Source of the DNA: a candidate division BRC1 bacterium HGW-BRC1-1
GTDB lineage: Bacteria > Sumerlaeota > Sumerlaeia > Sumerlaeales > Sumerlaeaceae
DNA length: 64,000 nt
Assembly: GCA_002842095.1 (NCBI GenBank)
Contig: PHCB01000001.1
Location: forward strand, 310,001-374,000
Direction: 5' to 3'
A program made the translations under genes and the position numbers. Shown in pieces: positions 51,898 to 61,384 of this stretch. Below the pieces are notes generated by a model that worked only from the letters and a program-made list of their open reading frames with translations, was not told the DNA's origin and did not search any database. Positions within the stretch are counted from its first letter, which is position 1. Every line of letters starts with the position of its first letter.

Positions 51898-53103
51898 TCA
51901 CGAACGAATTCCCGCAGCCTTCAATACTTCATTAAATTTTTCGCGATACGCCTTTGAGGAAGAAAAACGGAGCGCCCGTTCACGGCCGGCTTCGCCCATG
52001 ACCTTTGCGCACGCCGGATCGTGCAGCAGTTGTCGAATGGCTCCAGCCACGGCGGTGGGGGCTGTGGGGTCCACCAGCAAACCGGTCACACCATCTTCAA
52101 TGGCATCCACGGCTCCACCGCTGAGGCCACCAATTACGGGTTTCCCCGCGAAGCCCGCCTCGGCGAAGACAATGCCGTAACCCTCACGCTCCCCATCGGG
52201 CATCTGGCGATTGGGCATCACGAACAGATCACACGCATGGTACCATACTGCGAGATTCTCAACCCTCCCCAGAAACAGCACCCGGTCTTCCACCCCCAGT
52301 TGCTGCGCCAATGTTTCCAATTCCGCCCGCATTGGTCCTTCACCGGCGACAACGTAAACAAGGTCCGGATACTCCGCAGCGATAAGCGCCAGCGTTCGCA
52401 GGGTCACATCGATGCCCTTCCTGGGAACCAACCTCGCAACTGTGAGCATGACCCGTTTGCTTTCGATGCCATGTTGACGGCGGAGGTTCTCGCCCTCGGT
52501 GGGAGACGTCACCAGTATCGTCTCGTCGGCAGGGGGAGGGCAAACCATCGGCGGGATTTTCACGGAAGGCTCCAGCGCCACGATCTCCGCAGCGCTCTCA
52601 GCCGTGAGGCAGGTTATGACGTCCGCCCCGCGAAGCACTGAGCGCAACCAGCCGAGCAGTCGCGCTCCCCGGGCATAAACCGTTACTTCCTCACCGTAGG
52701 TCATCACGATCACTGCGCTTCGGAACATGCGTCGCAACCAGAGCGCAACGTTCCCCGCGGGAACAGCGTGTCCGGCGATAACAACATCGGCACCAAATCC
52801 GCCGCGCAACATCGCCAGAAACCAAACCCACGGACCAATGCAGGCGCGCGCAACGCGATTGACTAACTTGTGCCGACTGGAGCCCGCCTGAAAAAGAGCC
52901 GCCCAGACCAAGCTTCGCCTGATGGCATATGGTTCATCTCGATCGAAGGCCTGCTGTGCCCCGTGGCCGCTCGTCCCTTGCGGCACCATCACCACAACCC
53001 GATGTCCTGCTTCACACGCGCCGCGTGCGCACTCCAGCAAAACCGCCTCGGACCCCCCGATGTTCGGCGCGAACGTATCAGACAAAAAGAGGATTCGAGC
53101 CAT
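51898..53103 (-). CDS. Glycosyltransferase family 4 (GT-B fold)
   Basis: This 401-residue protein begins MARILFLSDTFAPNIGGSE, the GT4 N-terminal signature. The C-terminal Rossmann domain has LTVARLVPRKGID, a DRVLFLGRVEN loop and the conserved PNRQMPDGEREGYGIVFAEAGFAGKPVIGG with the sugar-nucleotide-binding Glu. It transfers a sugar from a nucleotide donor with retention, at the inner face of the membrane. It lies between a methyltransferase (8-base gap) and the flavoprotein gene (33-base gap), all co-directional. Confidence 0.9.
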   Translation of the reverse strand: MARILFLSDTFAPNIGGSEAVLLECARGACEAGHRVVVMVPQGTSGHGAQQAFDRDEPYAIRRSLVWAALFQAGSSRHKLVNRVARACIGPWVWFLAMLRGGFGADVVIAGHAVPAGNVALWLRRMFRSAVIVMTYGEEVTVYARGARLLGWLRSVLRGADVITCLTAESAAEIVALEPSVKIPPMVCPPPADETILVTSPTEGENLRRQHGIESKRVMLTVARLVPRKGIDVTLRTLALIAAEYPDLVYVVAGEGPMRAELETLAQQLGVEDRVLFLGRVENLAVWYHACDLFVMPNRQMPDGEREGYGIVFAEAGFAGKPVIGGLSGGAVDAIEDGVTGLLVDPTAPTAVAGAIRQLLHDPACAKVMGEAGRERALRFSSSKAYREKFNEVLKAAGIRS

Positions 53104-53111
53104 GCGCCGGT

Positions 53112-53771
53112 TTACTCGCGGTCGATGACCAGCAGAGTGAAATAACAGCGGCGCAGCGCGAGGTTCATCAGACTGTTCACGGGATGACGAAGATCGAATC
53201 GGCGTCGATAATCGAATGCGGTGACCCTGCCCTTTGCACCCGAACGCCGCAACGCACCTACGCCCCGCTCACGCCAGAATTCCAACGGCATGAGTCGCTC
53301 GTTGCCGAAATCATGCTCGGGGTAATTAGCGTTGGGCATGCTGGCCACCGTGCGCTTGGCGATCCGGATGCTCTCCGCCAGAAACGCCTCAATCTGGTCA
53401 TCGCTGAAATGCTCAAGCACTCCCTGCGACGCTGCCACATCGAACGCGTCGGTCTCCTCGCCGGTTGCAAATCCATCGGCCACCCGCAGATCGACTTTGG
53501 CGTTGAGGGCATCGGCATGACGGCGCGCTTCGACGATCACACCCTCTTCGATATCAAGTCCGGCCGATTCCAAGCCAAGCAATCCCATGAAAATTGCCAC
53601 GTTTGCACCGCCGCAACCCACCTCCACAAATCGGCGGGGAGAGGTGGCGAGGCTTTCACGAACCAAAGGCCCATGGATGGAGAGGAAATCCAGAAATCCT
53701 TCCAACGACTGACCCACGAGATACTCGGTCCAGGCGCCGGATCCGGAGGTGTCAGAAGAGGAAGTGGTCAT
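53112..53771 (-). CDS. Class I SAM-dependent methyltransferase
   Basis: This 219-residue protein has the SAM-binding motif FVEVGCGGANVAIFM near residue 50, an acidic GLDIEEG strand and DVAASQGVLEHFSDDQI, typical of class I methyltransferases. The substrate is likely a sugar or lipid intermediate given its neighbours. Its ATG overlaps the glyQS stop by one base (TGATG), so it is translated directly behind the synthetase. Confidence 0.85.
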   Translation of the reverse strand: MTTSSSDTSGSGAWTEYLVGQSLEGFLDFLSIHGPLVRESLATSPRRFVEVGCGGANVAIFMGLLGLESAGLDIEEGVIVEARRHADALNAKVDLRVADGFATGEETDAFDVAASQGVLEHFSDDQIEAFLAESIRIAKRTVASMPNANYPEHDFGNERLMPLEFWRERGVGALRRSGAKGRVTAFDYRRRFDLRHPVNSLMNLALRRCYFTLLVIDRE

Positions 53772-55282
53772 CAGAATTTCAGCGCATCCTTCAGGGCACC
53801 ACCCACCACGTCGCCAACCTTTTCGATGGGGATACGTTCCTGGGTCATGGTGTCGCGGTTGCGCAGGGTGACTTGTCCGTCGGTCATCGTGTCGACGTCG
53901 ACGGTCACGCAGAAGGGCGTGCCAATCTCATCCTGCCGGCGGTACAGTTTGCCGATGGCGGCCGTGTCGTCGTACACGGTATAGAAATGAGGCTTCAGAT
54001 CGCGCGCCAGTTTGCGGGCTTTCTCCACCAACTCGGGGCGGTTTTTCAGCAGCGGAAAGACGGCGCATTTGATGGGCGCCAGCGCGTAGTGCAGGCTCAG
54101 CAATTTGCGCGGCTCCTTGCCCTCGACGGCCTCCTCGCGGAAGGCGTCGCACAGGAACGCCAGCGTGCCGCGATCGGCACCGGCGCTGGGCTCGATGACG
54201 TACGGAATGTAGTGTTCGTTGAGTTCCTGATCGAAGTAACGCAGGTCCTTTTTGCTGTGGGTCATGTGCTGGGTCAGGTCGTAGTTGGTGCGATTGGCGA
54301 TACCCTCCAACTCGCTCCAGCCGATGGGGAATTCGTATTCCACGTCCACGCAACCCTTGGCGTAGTGGGCCAACTCATCGCTGGCGTGGTCGCGCATGCG
54401 GAGTTTCTCGGCGCGGATGCCGTAGCGCAGATACCAGGCGTGACGCTGCTCCTTCCAGTGCTCCCACCAGTCCATGTCGGTGCGCTCGCCCTCGCGGCAT
54501 TTGTCGCCGGGCTTGCAGAAGAACTCGAGCTCCATCTGCTCGAACTCGCGGGTGCGGAAGATGAAGTTTCCGGGAGTGATTTCGTTGCGGAAGCTCTTGC
54601 CGATCTGCGCGATGCCGAAGGGCAACTTGCGCCGCATGGTGGTGGAGACATTGTCAAAATTGACGAAGATACCCTGGGCCGTTTCGGGGCGCAGATAAAC
54701 GACCGCTGCGGAATCCTGCACCGGGCCCACGTGGGTTTGGAACATCAGATTGAACGCCCGCGGAGGGGTCAGCTCACCACCGCATTCGGGGCAGACGGCC
54801 TTCACCATTTCGGGCGGAAGCTGTTCGGCGGTCCAGAAACCTTTCGGCTGGCTGCTCCACTCCTTGGTTTGCTTCACCTTCTTCATGGCATCGTCGAAAT
54901 TCTCTGCCGGCAAAATCAGCGTGATCGCAGCAACAGCCTCGTCGGCGGGTTTCAGCAGGACACCCGTGAATGCGGGCAGGTGATCCTCGCGAAAGCGGCG
55001 GCGACAGCCTTTGCAATCCACGAGGGGGTCACTGAACGAGGCCACGTGACCGCTGGCGATCCAGGCGTCGGGGTGCATGAGAATGGCCGCATCGAGACCC
55101 TCGATGTCGTCGCGCTCGTAAACCATCGCGCGCCACCAGGCTTCCTTCACGTTGCGCTTCAACTCCACGCCGAGGGGGCCGTAATCCCACGTGCTGGCCA
55201 GTCCGCCGTAAATCTCGCTGGATTGAAAAATGAGTCCGCGGCGCTTGGCCAGCGATACAATGGCGTCCATGGTTACCGACAT
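53771..55282 (-). CDS. glyQS: Glycyl-tRNA synthetase, single-chain (alpha2) type
   Basis: This 503-residue class II synthetase is the dimeric GlyQS form shared with eukaryotes and many bacteria, rather than the two-chain alpha2beta2 form of E. coli. Motif 2 is visible as [13 protein letters not shown], the N-terminus has [16 protein letters not shown], and the C-terminal anticodon-binding domain contains [11 protein letters not shown]. Two Cys pairs (CKGC and CPEC) may bind zinc. ATG at 55282; an in-frame ATG lies four codons later. It heads the run with the methyltransferase, GT4 and flavoprotein genes. Confidence 0.95.
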   Translation of the reverse strand: MSVTMDAIVSLAKRRGLIFQSSEIYGGLASTWDYGPLGVELKRNVKEAWWRAMVYERDDIEGLDAAILMHPDAWIASGHVASFSDPLVDCKGCRRRFREDHLPAFTGVLLKPADEAVAAITLILPAENFDDAMKKVKQTKEWSSQPKGFWTAEQLPPEMVKAVCPECGGELTPPRAFNLMFQTHVGPVQDSAAVVYLRPETAQGIFVNFDNVSTTMRRKLPFGIAQIGKSFRNEITPGNFIFRTREFEQMELEFFCKPGDKCREGERTDMDWWEHWKEQRHAWYLRYGIRAEKLRMRDHASDELAHYAKGCVDVEYEFPIGWSELEGIANRTNYDLTQHMTHSKKDLRYFDQELNEHYIPYVIEPSAGADRGTLAFLCDAFREEAVEGKEPRKLLSLHYALAPIKCAVFPLLKNRPELVEKARKLARDLKPHFYTVYDDTAAIGKLYRRQDEIGTPFCVTVDVDTMTDGQVTLRNRDTMTQERIPIEKVGDVVGGALKDALKF

Positions 55283-55415
55283 GTCAGAGATTCCTATTCG
55301 TGCTTGTTAGTTTCAGAGATGAATGGTTTTCAGCCGGGAGGGGCCTGTTGCAATCACAATCAAGGAATCCATAAAATCATTCCCGCGTAATGAAGACTCG
55401 CGCGGCGCGTTGAGT

Positions 55416-56294
55416 TTACTTCAAGGCATCGCCACGCAGCACAGCGCCGTCGGCGGTGCGCATGAAGCCGCGCAAACCGTCTGGCAGCACCACCCGCGTC
55501 CATGCAGGATCAGCCTCGAATTGCAGACGTGGCAAACGAGACCCTTCCACCGCATAACCCACCTGTGGGAATTCATCGCCCGGCCCGCTGAACACGGAAG
55601 CGCGTTTCTCCAGCACGACCACATGCGAAATTGAGTGAGCCTGATAACGCCGCACCCCGGCGGGGATGGCAACAATCAGCGCCATGGCCACTGTTATCCA
55701 TGCGGCGCGGCGCCAGATGGCAATCCCGCGGGCACCTCCCCGACGAACCCACAACCAGGCCGCCACACACACCCCGGCGGCCGCATAGCAGATCGCGAAA
55801 AGCGTCCACCATTCGCCGAGTGTAAAGAAGCGAACCCAACGCCCGGGAGCGCCGAAAAAATCGGGAGGAGCCTCGTGTTCACCGGGGGGCAGCACCCGCG
55901 CGAAGTTGGCTCGCAAGTCTGCATCGCGGGGAATCCAGTTGAACGCCCGCGAGTAGTTCAACACCGCCTCACCTGTGGACCCCAATTGCGCCGCAGTGTT
56001 GCCACGGTTGTAAAAAAGATGGGGCGATACAAGTCCTTCCTCGATGAGGGCCTGATACCATCCGGCAGCGGCGGGAAAATCCTGCTGGCGGTAGGCTGCG
56101 TTCCCGGCGTCAAAAGCGGCCTGATCGGTCGCCCCCTCTGCGGAGGGAGCGGTTGCAACGGTTGGGGCGGTCGTCGTTGTTTCCACGGCGATGGCGGACC
56201 CCGTTGTCTGCACGCCCAGCACTGGAGCGGGGGCAAATAGTACCATGCAAATGGCGGCGAGGATTGCTTTGAGAATCAATGGCTGCACTCTCAT
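55416..56294 (-). CDS. batE: BatE-like TPR/SH3 membrane protein
   Basis: This 292-residue protein is the last gene of the Bat operon. It has a signal peptide/anchor (1-28), a TPR region (about 60-125, with FDAGNAAYRQQDF), two membrane helices (145-200) and a C-terminal SH3-like domain (215-290). Bat proteins assemble in the inner membrane and are linked to oxygen or stress tolerance in some bacteria. The start overlaps batD by four bases. Confidence 0.8.
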   Translation of the reverse strand: MRVQPLILKAILAAICMVLFAPAPVLGVQTTGSAIAVETTTTAPTVATAPSAEGATDQAAFDAGNAAYRQQDFPAAAGWYQALIEEGLVSPHLFYNRGNTAAQLGSTGEAVLNYSRAFNWIPRDADLRANFARVLPPGEHEAPPDFFGAPGRWVRFFTLGEWWTLFAICYAAAGVCVAAWLWVRRGGARGIAIWRRAAWITVAMALIVAIPAGVRRYQAHSISHVVVLEKRASVFSGPGDEFPQVGYAVEGSRLPRLQFEADPAWTRVVLPDGLRGFMRTADGAVLRGDALK

Positions 56295-58276
56295 CTCAAT
56301 GCCTCCATGCCTTGCAGCATTTGTGTCGCCTGATCCAGGTCGTTGTTCATGGTGGCGAGGTTAGTGCCACCGGGCGCGTATCGGCGCTGGTCGCAACGCT
56401 CGAGCAGAACGCGAACCTGAGTAACTAAATCTTTCGATGCGCCGTGATGCTCCAACTCATGAGAGACCTCTTCGAGGGTCGGGCTGACTCCCGACATGAA
56501 ACGATCGCCGATGTAACCACGAAGCGTTGTCGCCAGAGTTTCATAAAACTCGCCCGTGGTACTCTCGTTCAACAGACGACGTGCTTGTTTCAACCTCTGG
56601 CGAGACGCGGCACTGGCGGCAGCAGGCCGCCGACTTTTGCGCGATTGAACCAGCGACAGTCCAAACACCCCTGCCACCAGCAACGCAGGCAGCGCCAACA
56701 CAAGCCAGAACCATCCGCCCTGCGCCGAGCCGAAACCGGGGCGAACCGTTTCAAGCCGACCCTCGCGGATGTAACGCATCGCATCGCCGTTGGTGATGGT
56801 TGTCATGTCGTCGTTTGGCTGGGGGGCGGTTTCCACCGGACCAGTCGCCGTGAGGGCGCTCTGCGGATTCTTGCTCGGCCCCACATCCAGCGCCAGCGGT
56901 GCCGAGTGGATTTGCTCATATTGCGAGGTGGACGGATTGAAAACCGTGTAGCTCACCGCAGGAATTTCCACGTGGCCCGGCTTGTTGGCCCTCAGCAGGA
57001 AGTCGAAGGTTTTTGAACTAACCAACATGTTGTTTTCCACACGGCGGGCGGTGGTGGAGCGCGGTGGTTCAAGGAGTTTCAGGCCGTCGGGGACGTTGAG
57101 GTCCGGGTCTGGCAGCGAGGCAGCATCGCCCTGACCTTCAATTTTCACCGAGAGCTTAACGATGTCATCGGCGGCCACGTCGTTCTGTTTGTCCAGCTGT
57201 GCGGAAATCTTGAAGTTGCCCACGGCCCCGCCGAAGTTCGCCGGCTTGCCCTGGTCGGGCAACGGTTTCACATCCAGCGGGGTTGTGGGTGATGAAGCGA
57301 CAAGTGTCACCCATCCCCCACCCATCATCGCGCCGCCAAAAAACGGATCGTCCCCAAACATACCAAAGGGATCCGCCGACCCGCGCGCGTTGGGTCGTGC
57401 GTCGCGAATCATCAGTTCGAGACGGAATGGCTCGATGGTCAGTTCTCCGGACTTGGTGGGAATTGCAGCAACCTGATGCAGCGCGGCAACGGCAAAGCGA
57501 CGCCCCCCAAGGGTTTGTTCCTTGAGGGTTAACTGACGCGGAATATCAAAGATCGTTTCCTTAACGAACTGCGCCATGTCTGGAATCTCGGCATTGCGCA
57601 AGCCCAGTGCATTGGAAAGTCCCGCTTTGCGGAGGGCGTCCAGATCAATGTAAAGATGATGGCTCACCAGCACCTGTTGGCCGGCATACACAGATTCGGG
57701 CTGGACAGTGGGCACGATAAAGACCGCACCCCGCAGCGCCCGTTGGAGAGCCGGTTCGCCGGAAACCAGAGGATCGACCACGCGTCCCTGCAAGGCCGGA
57801 GGAAGCGCGGGCGCGGGAGGCGCTTTCGCCACATTGAGCGAGACAGAATTGCTGCGATATTGCTCGCCCCCGACATCGATAACCGAGGCGGGCAGAATAA
57901 GCGTCCCTTCCTTGCGGGGAACGAAGGTGTAACGAAGTTCAACAGCCTTCACCATCGTCATGGTGCCGTTGACGATCTGCGTCGTCTGTCGGCGCTGGGA
58001 CCCGGCCGAATCCCACTGTTCCAGACCAAGCCTTTCGGCATCGGCCGTGGGAAGTGTGGGCTGGGGAGGATCGGCTCCGGTAAACACTATCGAGAGAATG
58101 TAGAGGACGGTGTCGCCCACCATGGCCTGTTCGGGTTCCAGGCGGGCCTCAAGCGTGTATTGCCCCGACGACTGGGCGCGAGCCGACGTGGCGAGCGAGA
58201 GGAGCATGACCGCCAACGCCGCCACAAGGTAGGATGCAAAACGACAACGGTGGATTCGTGGGAAGCGAGTCATCAC
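56291..58276 (-). CDS. batD: BatD-like protein
   Basis: This 661-residue protein has a signal peptide (about 1-35), several Ig-like repeats beginning YTLEARLEPEQAMVGDTV and a membrane helix near residue 515. A cytoplasmic helical segment (LKQARRLLNESTTGEFYETLATTLRGYIGDRF) follows. BatD belongs to the Bacteroides aerotolerance family and is thought to act as a periplasmic scaffold. It overlaps batC and batE by four bases each. Confidence 0.88.
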   Translation of the reverse strand: MMTRFPRIHRCRFASYLVAALAVMLLSLATSARAQSSGQYTLEARLEPEQAMVGDTVLYILSIVFTGADPPQPTLPTADAERLGLEQWDSAGSQRRQTTQIVNGTMTMVKAVELRYTFVPRKEGTLILPASVIDVGGEQYRSNSVSLNVAKAPPAPALPPALQGRVVDPLVSGEPALQRALRGAVFIVPTVQPESVYAGQQVLVSHHLYIDLDALRKAGLSNALGLRNAEIPDMAQFVKETIFDIPRQLTLKEQTLGGRRFAVAALHQVAAIPTKSGELTIEPFRLELMIRDARPNARGSADPFGMFGDDPFFGGAMMGGGWVTLVASSPTTPLDVKPLPDQGKPANFGGAVGNFKISAQLDKQNDVAADDIVKLSVKIEGQGDAASLPDPDLNVPDGLKLLEPPRSTTARRVENNMLVSSKTFDFLLRANKPGHVEIPAVSYTVFNPSTSQYEQIHSAPLALDVGPSKNPQSALTATGPVETAPQPNDDMTTITNGDAMRYIREGRLETVRPGFGSAQGGWFWLVLALPALLVAGVFGLSLVQSRKSRRPAAASAASRQRLKQARRLLNESTTGEFYETLATTLRGYIGDRFMSGVSPTLEEVSHELEHHGASKDLVTQVRVLLERCDQRRYAPGGTNLATMNNDLDQATQMLQGMEALR

Positions 58277-59349
58277 CAGTCTTTTTCCATCCTTTCATTG
58301 GTTGGTTTCTGATTGCCATAGAACCGCTGCAACGCCTCACGGTCGTTGTCGGGCAGACCGTTGAGTAACCGCTCCACGTCTTCTTTCGACATCTCGGGCG
58401 GCTGCTCGGGCGATTGGGTGTCGGGGTTTCCGGCAGTCGCATCGTCACCCTTGTCGGGCGGAGGTGTGGCATTAGGCGGCGGGGTCGCTTGGGGCGTTGG
58501 CCCGGGTGTCGGCGTGGGCTGACCCTCGGGTTGCTCGTCCTTCTGGTCCTTCTGGTCCTGCTGCTCGTCCTTCTGTTGATCGCCGTCCTTGCCCTTTTGC
58601 TCGTCCTTTTTCTGTTGGTTTTGCTGGTCCTGCTGCTGCTGATCCTTTTGCTCTTGGTCTTGGTTTTGTTGGTCTTCTTTGTTCTGCTGCTGATCTTTCT
58701 GATCTTGCTGTTGCTGTTGGTCGTCCTTCTGTTGGTCGTCCTTCTGGTCCTGCTGCTGCTGCTTTTTTTCTTCTTCCTGTTTCTTCAGTAAATCTTCGAG
58801 TTGCCGGCGCGCGACTTCGTAATTGTAGCTCGTGTCATTCAAATTTTGTTCGCTCAATACCGTCTGCCCCATCGTGAGCGCTTCGCGATATTTCTCCAGC
58901 GAACTCTTCAAAAGTGAGATGGTCTTCTCTGTGGCATCTTTTGCATTCTCAGCGCCCTGGGTCTGACTATTTTGCAGACCTTCGAGCGCTTCTCTGGCCT
59001 GGTGTTGCTCCACAAGACCTGCTCCGGCACGCGAGCGAGTAACGAGTCCTAAATTGTTCTCGTCATACACGCCAGTCAGTTGCTCCAACGCCTTGTCGGG
59101 TTTGCCCTCTTTGAAGTTCGAGAGGCCGAGATTAAATTTCAGCCTCGGATCGTTTGGATCGATCTTGATGGCCTCTTCATAAAGCCGGGCAGCTTCTTCG
59201 AAATTGCCCGCTTCATAGGCCTCTTTTGCCTTGTTGGCCTTCAGCGAAACTTCGCCGGGAAAGGCCGCGCCCGCGACGGCTGCCAGCGCCGTTATCAATG
59301 CCGACAGCATGAGACGCACGGTAAACGCTTTGGCTTGAAAACCCATCAT
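58273..59349 (-). CDS. batC: BatC-like TPR protein with Gln/Asp/Lys-rich low-complexity region
   Basis: This 358-residue protein has a signal peptide (about 1-29), TPR repeats (38-105), a helical segment and then about 100 residues made almost only of Gln, Asp, Lys and Glu (187-290). A Pro/Thr-rich stretch and a short conserved C-terminus follow. The low-complexity DNA is CTG/TTG-rich on the plus strand and prone to slippage. BatC members usually have TPRs and a poly-charged tract; this one is extreme. It overlaps both neighbours by four bases. Confidence 0.82.
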   Translation of the reverse strand: MMGFQAKAFTVRLMLSALITALAAVAGAAFPGEVSLKANKAKEAYEAGNFEEAARLYEEAIKIDPNDPRLKFNLGLSNFKEGKPDKALEQLTGVYDENNLGLVTRSRAGAGLVEQHQAREALEGLQNSQTQGAENAKDATEKTISLLKSSLEKYREALTMGQTVLSEQNLNDTSYNYEVARRQLEDLLKKQEEEKKQQQQDQKDDQQKDDQQQQQDQKDQQQNKEDQQNQDQEQKDQQQQDQQNQQKKDEQKGKDGDQQKDEQQDQKDQKDEQPEGQPTPTPGPTPQATPPPNATPPPDKGDDATAGNPDTQSPEQPPEMSKEDVERLLNGLPDNDREALQRFYGNQKPTNERMEKDW

Positions 59350-60368
59350 GCCACCACCTGACCCGGTCCACTGCGGCGGCGGCGCATGGCTCCTGTCATC
59401 AGCATTTCAAATGCTAACAGCCCGATGGCCGGACCGAGGAACCATTGAAACCGTTCCGTGTAAACGCGCATGGTCATCTCGGTCTGATCTTTCGCCTTCC
59501 TGCTTCTCAGTTGTGCGAGAATGGGTTCGATCTCCGCGTTACCGGTCGCGTTGGCTCGCACAGCTTTTCCACCGGTCCCGTCGGCAAGGCGGGTGAGGGT
59601 GAGGAAATCGAGTTTGGAGTTCACCGTGCCGCCCTGCGCATCCTGCTTATAGCTGCCGTCACTCAGCGGAATGGGCATTCCCTCGCTGGTTCCAATGCCG
59701 ATCGTATAAACACTAATAGAAGCCGCCTTGGCAGCCGTCAGTGCCGCGTCGAGCTGACCGTCCTGATTCTCGCCGTCAGTCAGCAAAACCATCACCCGCT
59801 CGCCCTTGCCTGCGGTTTCGAAGGCGCGCACCGCCGCCTGCACCGCCGCGAGAATCGACGTCCCCTGCACCGGCACCGTGCCGGGGTTGATGGATTCCAG
59901 CGCCATGGAAGCCATGCGAATATCCATCGTGAGGGGACTCATCACAAACGCATCACCCGCGAAGGCGACCACACCCACACGTTCGCCTTGCGCGGCCCAC
60001 AATATATTCTGCAACAGTTCCTTGGCGCGAGCGAGACGGTTGGGTTTGAAGTCCTGCGCCAGCATGCTGAGGCTCGTGTCCACCGCGACAATCAGATCCA
60101 CGCCCCGGCTGCGGATGCGGCGATCTTCGTAACCCCACTGCGGCCGCGCCGCCGCCAGCACCGCCAGCGCCACGGTGATGAACAATACCGTCACGCGCAC
60201 CCGCGCCCAGCCCTGGCTATAGTTGGGCATCAGCGCATTCAACACCGCCGACGAAGCATAACGCGACAACATCGCCTTGCGCCGGGCAAGCATCAACCAG
60301 AGCAGCAGGACCGCCGCCGGCAACAGCATCAAGGGGAAGAAGGCATCTGGATTTCCGAAGCGGATCAT
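59346..60368 (-). CDS. batB: BatB-like von Willebrand factor A membrane protein
   Basis: This 340-residue protein has two N-terminal membrane helices, a VWA domain and one C-terminal helix near the end. The MIDAS metal motif is DxSxS at D97, S99 and S101 (VDTSLSM), and VLLTDGENQDG contains the fourth ligand region. The start ATG overlaps the batA stop by one base (TGATG), which favours it over a start six codons upstream. Confidence 0.9.
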   Translation of the reverse strand: MIRFGNPDAFFPLMLLPAAVLLLWLMLARRKAMLSRYASSAVLNALMPNYSQGWARVRVTVLFITVALAVLAAARPQWGYEDRRIRSRGVDLIVAVDTSLSMLAQDFKPNRLARAKELLQNILWAAQGERVGVVAFAGDAFVMSPLTMDIRMASMALESINPGTVPVQGTSILAAVQAAVRAFETAGKGERVMVLLTDGENQDGQLDAALTAAKAASISVYTIGIGTSEGMPIPLSDGSYKQDAQGGTVNSKLDFLTLTRLADGTGGKAVRANATGNAEIEPILAQLRSRKAKDQTEMTMRVYTERFQWFLGPAIGLLAFEMLMTGAMRRRRSGPGQVVA

Positions 60369-61384
60369 CACGGCACCTCCACCCATCGCGTTGATTTCAA
60401 AATCGCCACGCTGCCAAGGGCCGCCAGAGCAAGCATCACCAGCCAGGGCGCAAGCTCGCGGAAGTTTTCAAACTGCGTACTCTCAACCCGGGTCTTTTCC
60501 AGATTGTCGATCTGATCATAAATGCCCGCGAGTTTCTTTTCGTCGGTGGCGCGGAAATATAGCCCGCCCGTCATCTGCGCAATTTGGGTCAACCCCTCTT
60601 CGTCGATCCCCGGTTCGCTTGGTCCAAAGATGGATGGGGGCGCATCGCTGCCCACGCCAATGGTGTAGACGCGAATCCCCAGAGTTTTTGCCGCCTCGGC
60701 CGCCACCAGTGGCGCCACTCGTCCGGCGTTGTTTTCGCCGTCGGTCAGCAAGATCACAACCTTGCTCTTCGCCTTGCTGTCTTCCAGTTTGGAAAGGGCC
60801 GTCATCAGTCCCATGCCGATGGCGGTTTGCTCGCCATTCACCAGAGAGAAGTTAATGCGTTCAATGAACTGGGCCAGCACGGGATAGTCGAAGGTCAGCG
60901 GAACCAACGCCGCGGCGTCCTTGCCAAAAATGACCAACCCGATGCGATCCCCTTTGCGCTGGCCGACAAATTCCGCAAGCACCTGCTTTGCGGCCTCCAA
61001 CCGGGAAGGGAAAAAATCGTTGGCCCGCATGGAGAGCGACACATCGAGCGACAGCATGATGTCGATGCCGTCGCTGAAAGCCTGTCGTTCCACCCGGCCG
61101 AATTGCGGACGCGCCATGGCAACGATAAGCGCAACCAGCGCAACCCCGCGCAGCGTCCACATCAGCGTGCGCCAGATGGTGCTGCTCGCCGTGTGGGCCA
61201 TGGCTTTCTTCAACAGCGCCGCCGAACTGAATCGCAGTACCGCCGGCCGTCGCTTGTGCAGATACAAGGCACCCGCCAACACAAACGGCACGGCCAGTAA
61301 CAGCAGCAGCCAAAGCGGCGATGCGAAGCGAAATTCCCCCGCTGACGTTGAGAACAATGGCTGATAGGCCCAGGCAAATTTCAT
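60368..61384 (-). CDS. batA: BatA-like von Willebrand factor A membrane protein
   Basis: This 338-residue protein has the same plan as BatB: two membrane helices at the N-terminus, a VWA domain with MIDAS residues D114, S116 and S118 (LDVSLSM), and ILLTDGENNAG. A C-terminal helix ends the protein. The ATG at 61384 overlaps the previous stop by four bases; upstream in-frame sequence belongs to the preceding gene's coding region. BatA and BatB probably form a complex. Confidence 0.9.
   Translation of the reverse strand: MKFAWAYQPLFSTSAGEFRFASPLWLLLLLAVPFVLAGALYLHKRRPAVLRFSSAALLKKAMAHTASSTIWRTLMWTLRGVALVALIVAMARPQFGRVERQAFSDGIDIMLSLDVSLSMRANDFFPSRLEAAKQVLAEFVGQRKGDRIGLVIFGKDAAALVPLTFDYPVLAQFIERINFSLVNGEQTAIGMGLMTALSKLEDSKAKSKVVILLTDGENNAGRVAPLVAAEAAKTLGIRVYTIGVGSDAPPSIFGPSEPGIDEEGLTQIAQMTGGLYFRATDEKKLAGIYDQIDNLEKTRVESTQFENFRELAPWLVMLALAALGSVAILKSTRWVEVP

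Noticed and set aside
58414-58791. Leu/Val-rich frame antisense to batC that looks like membrane helices
   Set aside because: It is the complement of the Gln/Lys/Asp low-complexity tract (CTG/TTG repeats), not a membrane protein.
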